Source: Paenimyroides ummariense | Lineage (GTDB): Bacteria; Bacteroidota; Bacteroidia; Flavobacteriales; Flavobacteriaceae | Assembly: GCF_900115115.1 (NCBI RefSeq) | Contig: NZ_FOVI01000025.1 | Location: 1 to 39,949, forward strand | Direction of reading: 5' to 3' | Length of the DNA: 39,949 nt | The notes under the pieces: generated by a model | Seen by the model: the letters and a program-made list of their open reading frames with translations, nothing else | Database searches by the model: none | Told to the model about the DNA's origin: nothing | Part shown: positions 34,659 to 39,949 of the stretch, piece after piece | Layout: each line of letters opens with the position of its first letter | Position numbering within the stretch: the stretch's first letter is position 1 | Made by a program: the position numbers and the translations under genes

Positions 34659-35377
34659 TGAACAAATTTACCATTATATTATTGCTTTTCAGCTTTTTCT
34701 CTATTGTTTCTGTGGCTCAGGAAAACAGGGATAGCTTAATTGTGGCAAAAATTGAGGTGGTTCAATCAGAAAACACCTTAACCTTTCATCCATCGGTGCA
34801 AAACAAAGGTGTATATCATTATGAATTAGATTATTTGTTGCTTGTTAAAAAAACCGATGCCAACAAAAATTTATCGGTAAGTCAGCAAAAAGGCAAATTT
34901 ACGTTAGAGCCAAACCAAATTGAAAGTTTATCAACCACAACCGTTAACCAAACATCAAAACAAAAAGTAACAGCGATTTTATTTATTCGTGACGAAGTTG
35001 AAAACCGATTAATCACAAAAGATTCTATTCAAATAACAACCAAAGAATTAAGACCAATTAAAGAATCTTCTTTAAGCATTATGAAGGGAATTGTTGTAGA
35101 TGATTCTAAAACCAAAATGGGCAGAGATTATTACGATCTTTTTTATTCAACCTACAACCAATATCCGACAAAATTCGATTTTATAATAAACATTACCGAG
35201 TTACCCCACAGAGGCTTATCAAGCATTATGCAGGTTAAGGTAGATCAAGACCTCATCCTTGAATTTTTTACAAATCCCGACGAAGAGTTTATCAAAGAGC
35301 AGGTTGCTACTACCTTTCAAAGACTAATTAGTTACGCAAGTCACAGGGGAAAATTGAAAAATGAGTTCACTTACTAA
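34658..35377 (+). CDS. csgE: CsgH-like/CsgE fusion, curli assembly factor
   Basis: A 239-aa periplasmic protein (signal peptide MNKFTIILLLFSFFSIVSVA). Residues about 140-239 match CsgE: GIVVDDSKTKMGRDYYDLFY, then NITELPHRGLSSIMQVKVDQ and EFFTNPDEE. CsgE guides curlin to CsgG and caps its periplasmic face. E. coli CsgE is only about 129 aa. The extra N-terminal ~110 residues (KIEVVQSENTLTFHPSVQNK, YHYELDYLLLVKK, VSQQKGKFTLEPNQIESLST) look like CsgH, a small Ig-like curli inhibitor of alphaproteobacteria. The likeness is judged by eye. The fusion would put a chaperone/inhibitor and the gate factor in one chain. Confidence 0.88.
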   Translation: MNKFTIILLLFSFFSIVSVAQENRDSLIVAKIEVVQSENTLTFHPSVQNKGVYHYELDYLLLVKKTDANKNLSVSQQKGKFTLEPNQIESLSTTTVNQTSKQKVTAILFIRDEVENRLITKDSIQITTKELRPIKESSLSIMKGIVVDDSKTKMGRDYYDLFYSTYNQYPTKFDFIINITELPHRGLSSIMQVKVDQDLILEFFTNPDEEFIKEQVATTFQRLISYASHRGKLKNEFTY

Positions 35378-35389
35378 ACAACTACAAAA

Positions 35390-35785
35390 ATGAAAACTAT
35401 TATATCAACCATATTTATACTACTTTTTGCCGGCACAACTGGTTTTGCACAGCAATTGGTATATACACCCGTAAACCCTAATTTTGGTGGAAACCCGCTA
35501 AATTACAGTGGTTTATTAGCGTCGGCAAATGCGCAGAATAAATTCGACGACAATAAAAATTCGTCAAGCAGCAGTTTATTAGACAATTTTTCGGAAACCG
35601 TTAAACGTCAGATTTTATCACAGCTTTCTCGAGGTTTGTTTGATGATAACAAAAACTTGGAAAATTTAGAAGAAGGTACTTTTGAAATTGGCGATTTAAT
35701 AATTTCTATAGACGAAACCAGAACCGGAACCGTAATTAGAATTATTGATAACAAAACAGGCGAAACAACCGAAATTATCTTATAA
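35390..35785 (+). CDS. csgF: CsgF curli assembly protein
   Basis: A 131-aa protein, close to E. coli CsgF (138 aa). After the signal peptide (MKTIISTIFILLFAGTTGFA) it has the diagnostic N-terminal segment LVYTPVNPNFGGNPLNYSGL followed by LASANAQN. In E. coli this part inserts into the CsgG pore. A variable Asp/Ser-rich linker and a C-terminal beta domain (FEIGDLIISIDETRTGTVIR, DNKTGETTEIIL) follow. It lies 12 bases after csgE and 17 before csgG, so the three form one unit. It works at the outer face of the outer membrane in coupling secretion to nucleation. Confidence 0.93.
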   Translation: MKTIISTIFILLFAGTTGFAQQLVYTPVNPNFGGNPLNYSGLLASANAQNKFDDNKNSSSSSLLDNFSETVKRQILSQLSRGLFDDNKNLENLEEGTFEIGDLIISIDETRTGTVIRIIDNKTGETTEIIL

Positions 35786-35802
35786 ACAAGCACACAAAAA
35801 AC

Positions 35803-37173
35803 ATGAAACTATCTAAAATAAACAGTCTGCTTGTTTTAATTTCTTTAGGATTTCTTCAAAGTTGCGGCGTTTTTTTTACACCACCTACGGGAATTGAAGA
35901 ACATTCTGTAATTGGCGAAATAACAGCGTCTGAAAAAGATTTTAAAAAACTACCTGCTCCGCAAGATCCTATTGTGGTGGGGGTTTACAAGTTCAGAGAT
36001 CAAACCGGGCAGTACAAAGCATCAAATATGGGAGCCAATTGGAGTACCGCAGTACCACAGGGTTTAACAACTATTCTGATAAAATCGTTAGAAGACAGTA
36101 AATGGTTCTCTCCTATTGAAAGGGAAAATATTGGGAATTTATTGAACGAACGACAAATAATCAGAACCACCCGTCAGGAATATTCTAACGGTCAGGGTAC
36201 AGACAATCTTCCGCCATTACTATTTGCAGGAATTTTGTTAGAAGGTGGTGTAATTTCGTACGACACCAACATACTTACAGGCGGTGCCGGTGCGCGATAT
36301 TTCGGTGTTGGCGGATCAAGTGAATACAGACAAGACCGTATTACGGTGTATTTGCGTGCCGTTTCTACCAATTCGGGCAAGATCTTAAAAACGGTTTACA
36401 CATCTAAAACCATTCTTTCGCAATCTATCAACGCAAGTATGTTCAGATATGTTGATGTTGAACGATTAATGGAAGCCGAAGTAGGTATTACCAACAACGA
36501 ACCGGTGCAAATGGCGGTTACCGAAGCTATTAACAAAGCCGTGTATTTATTGGTTTTAGAAGGCATTAAAGACAATGTTTGGAATACCAAAAACGAAGAT
36601 AAAACCAAAGCCGATTTATTGATTAACGAATACAATCAGGAAATTGTAGAAAGTAATAAACGTGTCGCCGGAAAAGGTGTTTGGGATAATAACCGTCGTT
36701 CAACTTTTTCTTTAGGCGGATCTTTAACCTTAAATTCTTTACGAGGCGATTATCCGGATATTGTGAAAGAATTAGGTGCTACTGCCAATTTTAAATACTT
36801 GTTTTCTGATTATTTTAATTTGAGTTTATCTTACGGATACCAGAATTTAGGGTCACCAAAATACTTTAAATCGCAATTTACTTCAGCCGAAGCCGATTTG
36901 GAATATCTAATGCTTCCGTTTAATAACTTCACTCCTTATTTTTCGGCAGGTATCGGATCGATAAAAGACATAAAAACACCCGATAAAAAAATTCAGTTTA
37001 AAACACAAATTGGTGCCGGATTAGAACTATTAGTTGCCAAAAATGTTGGTATTAGAGGGTTTGCAAAATACCACATTGGTATCGATGATGATTGGGACAA
37101 TATGGTATCGGGCAAAAGAGACGATCATTTTTTACAGTACGGCATTGGCTTACAAGTTTATCTGGGGAAATAA
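35803..37173 (+). CDS. csgG: CsgG curli secretion pore with a C-terminal barrel extension
   Basis: A 456-aa lipoprotein with lipobox LGFLQSC (Cys21). Residues about 22-270 are CsgG: VGVYKFRDQTGQYK, NWSTAVPQGLTTILIKSLED, WFSPIERENIGNLLNERQII, LLFAGILLEGGVISYDTN. It forms the outer membrane channel for curlin. E. coli CsgG is 277 aa. The extra ~170 residues (from about 290, RRSTFSLGGSLTLNS, ... FKYLFSDYFNLSLSYGYQNL, ... HFLQYGIGLQVYLGK) have alternating strands and an aromatic C-terminus like a small outer membrane barrel or OmpA-like beta domain. The pore constriction differs from E. coli (Asn75, Asn79 and Trp80 in place of Tyr51, Asn55 and Phe56 by my alignment). Confidence 0.93.
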   Translation: MKLSKINSLLVLISLGFLQSCGVFFTPPTGIEEHSVIGEITASEKDFKKLPAPQDPIVVGVYKFRDQTGQYKASNMGANWSTAVPQGLTTILIKSLEDSKWFSPIERENIGNLLNERQIIRTTRQEYSNGQGTDNLPPLLFAGILLEGGVISYDTNILTGGAGARYFGVGGSSEYRQDRITVYLRAVSTNSGKILKTVYTSKTILSQSINASMFRYVDVERLMEAEVGITNNEPVQMAVTEAINKAVYLLVLEGIKDNVWNTKNEDKTKADLLINEYNQEIVESNKRVAGKGVWDNNRRSTFSLGGSLTLNSLRGDYPDIVKELGATANFKYLFSDYFNLSLSYGYQNLGSPKYFKSQFTSAEADLEYLMLPFNNFTPYFSAGIGSIKDIKTPDKKIQFKTQIGAGLELLVAKNVGIRGFAKYHIGIDDDWDNMVSGKRDDHFLQYGIGLQVYLGK

Positions 37174-37192
37174 CAACAATATATCTTAACAC

Positions 37193-38683
37193 ATGAAATC
37201 ACTATACTTTTTTATACTAACCTTGCTTTCACTTGCTTTTTTGAGCTGTAGCGAAGATACAGTAGATGGAAACGCCAAGGGAACATTAACCGGAAGCGTG
37301 CGTTTAGAGGCATCGAACGAACCATTGGCTAATGTTAAAATTACTACAACACCTGCAACCACAACGGTTTTTACTGATGAAAAGGGTAATTTTGAAATTT
37401 TAGGAACCATGCCAATGGGCGATTTCTCTGTTCGTGCAGAATTGAAAGGATACGTTACCGAATATCAGGCAGTAAGCATTATTGAGTACGAACAAAAAGT
37501 GCAAATTGTTTTTGAAATGGTTACCGATGAATCTTTGAATTCGCCACCAACGGTTCCTACTCTTGTTGCGCCAAACAATCTGGCTACCAATTTAACCAAC
37601 AATGTAGAATTAGAATGGGATGCTACAGATCCGGATAAAGACGAGCTTATTTACAAGTTGATCTTTACAAACAACCGTACCAATAACCGTGTAGAAATTC
37701 CGAACCTGAAAACCAAAAAAATTACCATGACCGATTTGGATTTCGGAACAACCTACACTTGGCAAATTGTAGCATCAGACAGTATTAACGACGATGTTTA
37801 CAGCGAAGCTTTTCAGTTTACTGTTCGTAAAAATCCGGAATACCGTTATCATTTCGTTCGTAAAGGTTTGGGCAGCTATAACGTTATGGCGACCGATTTA
37901 ACCGAATTTATAACCATAACTCCGCTAACCAATTCTACCTGGCGACCTCGTAAAAACAATACAGCGAACAAACTGGCTTATTTGCAAACATATAGCGGAC
38001 AAACGCATTTATTTACATCAGATTTAGATGGGCAGAACGAAGTAAAAATCAGTCAGACACCTGTGAACGGATTCCGAAGCGATCAATTATCGTACGCATG
38101 GAAAGCAGATGGAAGCGAGTTTATTTTCCCGAGTTTTGATAAGTTGTATAGAATTAACAGCAATGGTACCGGACAAACACAGATTTATCAAACTGCAGAC
38201 GGTCATTTTATATCGAAATGCGCTTGGAGTAATGACGGATCTAAAATTGCAATCGTTACAAACAACATCAACGGCTATCAGGCAAAAATAATTATTTTAG
38301 ATGCCAATGGTAATTTGTTACAAACGATCTTTCAAGGAAATGCCGGAGCTGTTGGCGGATTAGATTTTGATGCTAACGGAACAAAACTGCTTTATACGCA
38401 CGATGTTTCTGGCAACGAAGACTGGCAATACCGACAATTAGACGCACGCATTTTTGTGTACGATTTGAACAGCAATACGCACAAAGATATTTCTTCTATC
38501 AGTTTAAAACCAATGGGGACAGTTGATATAGATCCTATGTTTTCACCTAATAGTTCAGAAATTATTTTTACAAGTACCTCTAACGATATGATTTCGCAAA
38601 AGAATATTTATAAGATTGATTTGAACGATGACGATGTTAGAACCCTAATAATCAGCAACGCAGAAATGGTAGATTTTAAATAA
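37193..38683 (+). CDS. lipoprotein with CarboxypepD-like, FN3 and beta-propeller domains
   Basis: A 496-aa lipoprotein (lipobox LAFLSC, Cys19). Residues about 30-110 are a carboxypeptidase-regulatory-like beta domain (GTLTGSVRLEASNEPLANVK, TDEKGNFEILGTMPMGDFSV). Residues about 117-205 are FN3-like (PPTVPTLVAPNNLATNL, VELEWDATDPDKDELIYKL, TYTWQIVASDS). Residues about 215-496 have TolB/PD40-like propeller blades (SYAWKADGSEFIFPSFDKLY, CAWSNDGSKIAIVTNN, DPMFSPNSSEIIFTSTS). It is 19 bases after csgG, so it belongs to the operon, though E. coli has no counterpart. A surface-exposed scaffold or fibre-binding role is inferred. Confidence 0.85.
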   Translation: MKSLYFFILTLLSLAFLSCSEDTVDGNAKGTLTGSVRLEASNEPLANVKITTTPATTTVFTDEKGNFEILGTMPMGDFSVRAELKGYVTEYQAVSIIEYEQKVQIVFEMVTDESLNSPPTVPTLVAPNNLATNLTNNVELEWDATDPDKDELIYKLIFTNNRTNNRVEIPNLKTKKITMTDLDFGTTYTWQIVASDSINDDVYSEAFQFTVRKNPEYRYHFVRKGLGSYNVMATDLTEFITITPLTNSTWRPRKNNTANKLAYLQTYSGQTHLFTSDLDGQNEVKISQTPVNGFRSDQLSYAWKADGSEFIFPSFDKLYRINSNGTGQTQIYQTADGHFISKCAWSNDGSKIAIVTNNINGYQAKIIILDANGNLLQTIFQGNAGAVGGLDFDANGTKLLYTHDVSGNEDWQYRQLDARIFVYDLNSNTHKDISSISLKPMGTVDIDPMFSPNSSEIIFTSTSNDMISQKNIYKIDLNDDDVRTLIISNAEMVDFK

Positions 38684-38704
38684 CAAACTAAATTATTTTT
38701 CACC

Positions 38705-38739
38705 ACATAGACACAGACAAATATGCTATGTGTCTATGT
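38705..38739 (+). terminator. hairpin after the curli operon
   Basis: ACATAGACACA (38705-38715) pairs perfectly with TGTGTCTATGT (38729-38739) around a 13-base loop. It lies 22 bases after the last stop. The T tract is poor. Confidence 0.55.
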
Positions 38740-38769
38740 TGTAAAATTAAGCTTTACAAATAAACACAA

Positions 38770-38799
38770 AATAAACCGCTATTTTCATAGCGGTTTATT
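38770..38799. terminator. bidirectional terminator between the curli operon and its regulator
   Basis: A perfect 13-bp stem (AATAAACCGCTAT / ATAGCGGTTTATT) with a TTTC loop lies between the convergent genes ending at 38683 and 38826. Confidence 0.85.
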
Positions 38800-38825
38800 A
38801 ATTTAGTTAAGTGTGGTGTGTGTTT

Positions 38826-39524
38826 TTACAATGCGTATAAATTACTTTTAATGGCAACCTTTACCATAGATGCCGTGTTTTTAACGCCCAGTTTGGTTAA
38901 TATTTTACGACGGTGTGTTTCTACGGTGTGTAAGCTTAAAAAAAGATCTTCAGAAATTTCGCGGGTACTTTTTCCATCGCAAATATATCCCAGTATTTCT
39001 TTTTCGCGGTTGGTTAAATCAGAATATAAAAGCACGTCATTTTCTATATCGTTTGTTTTTTCTTTAACCAAATCGGTATTTTCTACCGAATGAAAAAAGT
39101 ATTCAACAATTAAATTCCAATATTCGTTTGATAAAACTTTGTTTCCTTTTAAAATCTTTTCAACAAAATCAATAAACTGATCCGATAAAATATTATTGTT
39201 AATCACACCCATAACACCAATTTCAAACAAAAGCTTTACATCGCTTATATTGATGTTTGATGTTATGATCAGAATTTTAAAATCGGCATTCAGCGTCATT
39301 AAATGTAACAAATGGTTAAAATCTTTATTAGAGAATTTTACCACATCGTATATTAATAATTCAGGCTGATTTCTAACATCTGATTTTGCATTTATCAGTT
39401 CCTGTAAATTTTCCTTTCGAACAATCTTTGCATCTGAAGAAATCTTTGTAAGCATTAAATTCTCAATTCCCTCTGAAAAAATAGGATTGTTGATTATTGT
39501 GTACACTTGTAATTTTTCGTTCAT
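38826..39524 (-). CDS. LuxR-type response regulator with degenerate receiver (CsgD-like)
   Basis: A 232-aa protein. Residues about 1-125 form a receiver-like domain: the aspartate is kept (Asp60 in LLIYDVVKF) and so is Thr88, but the acidic pair of normal receivers is Asn12-Asn13 (TIINNPIFSEG) and the conserved Lys is replaced in GVINNN. Phosphorylation in the usual way is therefore unlikely. Residues about 168-228 are a LuxR/GerE HTH (LTNREKEILGYICDGKSTRE, LSLHTVETHRRKILTKLGVK). E. coli CsgD also pairs an atypical receiver with a LuxR HTH and drives the csg operon. Convergent placement right after the curli genes suggests the same job here, perhaps through the dyads near 32281 and 32348. Confidence 0.82.
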   Translation of the reverse strand: MNEKLQVYTIINNPIFSEGIENLMLTKISSDAKIVRKENLQELINAKSDVRNQPELLIYDVVKFSNKDFNHLLHLMTLNADFKILIITSNINISDVKLLFEIGVMGVINNNILSDQFIDFVEKILKGNKVLSNEYWNLIVEYFFHSVENTDLVKEKTNDIENDVLLYSDLTNREKEILGYICDGKSTREISEDLFLSLHTVETHRRKILTKLGVKNTASMVKVAIKSNLYAL

Positions 39525-39753
39525 ATTTATTATGTTTTTAGGTAAGCGTTAAAAGTGTTTTTAACTTAAAAAGCCTTAACAGTAAACATTTTCTAAATAA
39601 ATAAAGTGCACTATGCTGTTTATCAAGTATTATTTAGATCAATTGTTCTAAACCCAACTTGTGCAACACGTGGTAATAATATATTTTGATAGTTTCTGTC
39701 TTAAGCCCCCTTAAGTATAGTACCAAAATTGTTAAAAAAAAGCCAACACTTTT

Positions 39754-39796
39754 AGGTAGAAATTACCTGAAATAAAAAAACAGGTAAAAATACCTG
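39754..39796. terminator. tandem AGGTA/TACCT hairpins, second with T tracts on both sides
   Basis: AGGTAGAAATTACCT (39754-39768) is followed by CAGGTAAAAATACCTG (39781-39796). On the plus strand CTTTGCTTTTTTTT follows and on the minus strand TTTTTTT follows, so the second hairpin can act as a terminator in both directions. The four arms can also pair alternatively. Confidence 0.6.
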
Positions 39797-39884
39797 CTTT
39801 GCTTTTTTTTATTTGGTACTCCTATCAAGGGCAATATAATTAATTCCTCGTCAGTTCGATTTCTATGACACTACCAAACAATTT

Positions 39885-39930
39885 TCATACACAGATTTAT
39901 TTTTAACAACTGCATATATTCTGTGTATGA
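39885..39930. repeat. 11-bp inverted repeat at the window end
   Basis: TCATACACAGA and TCTGTGTATGA are perfect inverted repeats 24 bases apart, followed by TTTTG. It may be a terminator for sequence to the right or the end of a repeat element; the window stops too soon to tell. Confidence 0.45.
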
Positions 39931-39949
39931 TTTTGTTTCTTACAGCATT

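Larger units (their letters stand above)
39525..39949. other. upstream region of the regulator and window end
   Basis: No gene is seen in these 425 bases. The regulator's promoter should be in it, but no clear TAnnTTTG box was found. It contains two short hairpins that share sequence (39754-39796) and an 11-bp inverted repeat (39885-39930). Confidence 0.45.

Noticed and set aside
1..39949. tRNA, rRNA and transposase genes
   Set aside because: No cloverleaf-like GTTCGA context with acceptor stem, no rRNA sequence and no transposase or integrase frame was seen on either strand.

Overview
The window reads as a chromosomal segment of a Bacteroidota bacterium, most likely a member of the Flavobacteriaceae or a close relative. 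The sequence is mostly AT-rich, has promoters with a TAnnTTTG -7 box, Bacteroidota-style signal peptides ending in SQ or AQ, and a curli locus of the Bacteroidota kind. No rRNA, tRNA, CRISPR array or transposase was seen.

Region 1 (1-3480, minus strand) looks like a nitric oxide response group: a Crp/Fnr-type regulator, a ClC-type chloride channel or exchanger, and a flavohemoglobin (hmp). The hmp promoter carries a perfect 18-bp Crp/Fnr-like palindrome centred about 42 bases upstream of the predicted transcription start.

Region 2 (3481-20231, minus strand) is one tightly packed run of about 16.7 kb that ends in a strong terminator at 3472-3508. In transcription order it holds: a 685-aa protein; a protein of about 1207 aa split in two by a -1 shift at a run of seven T; a secreted 369-aa YD-rich protein; a 59-aa copy of the 3' end of the split gene; a secreted 375-aa paralogue; a 1852-aa beta-rich protein; an 833-aa propeller-like protein; and a 161-aa secreted beta-sandwich protein. 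The four largest products have no signal peptide, while the small ones do. I could not assign a pathway, and this is the best candidate for an undescribed system. A 1.3-kb segmental duplication sits inside it, and the 1852-aa and 833-aa genes look richer in GC than their surroundings.

Region 3 (20232-22399) is a degenerate accessory stretch: one lipoprotein with a Pro-Asn spacer, a second lipoprotein that has lost its start, and a short intergenic inverted-repeat element.

Region 4 (22400-29241) is a surface polysaccharide modification cluster: a flippase, a small methyltransferase, two family-2 glycosyltransferases and two tandem GtrII-like membrane glycosyltransferases. Region 5 (29354-32039) holds an MlaE/MlaF-type lipid ABC transporter pair and two uncharacterised genes.

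Region 6 (32040-39949) is a complete curli (type VIII secretion) operon: a giant 558-aa curlin, a small curlin-like protein, a CsgH-like/CsgE fusion, CsgF, CsgG with a C-terminal beta-barrel extension, and a propeller lipoprotein. A convergent LuxR-type regulator with a degenerate receiver domain is the likely CsgD counterpart. The upstream region contains nested dyads and a Bacteroidota-type promoter. A terminator between the curlin gene and the rest of the operon probably sets the curlin to secretion-apparatus ratio.
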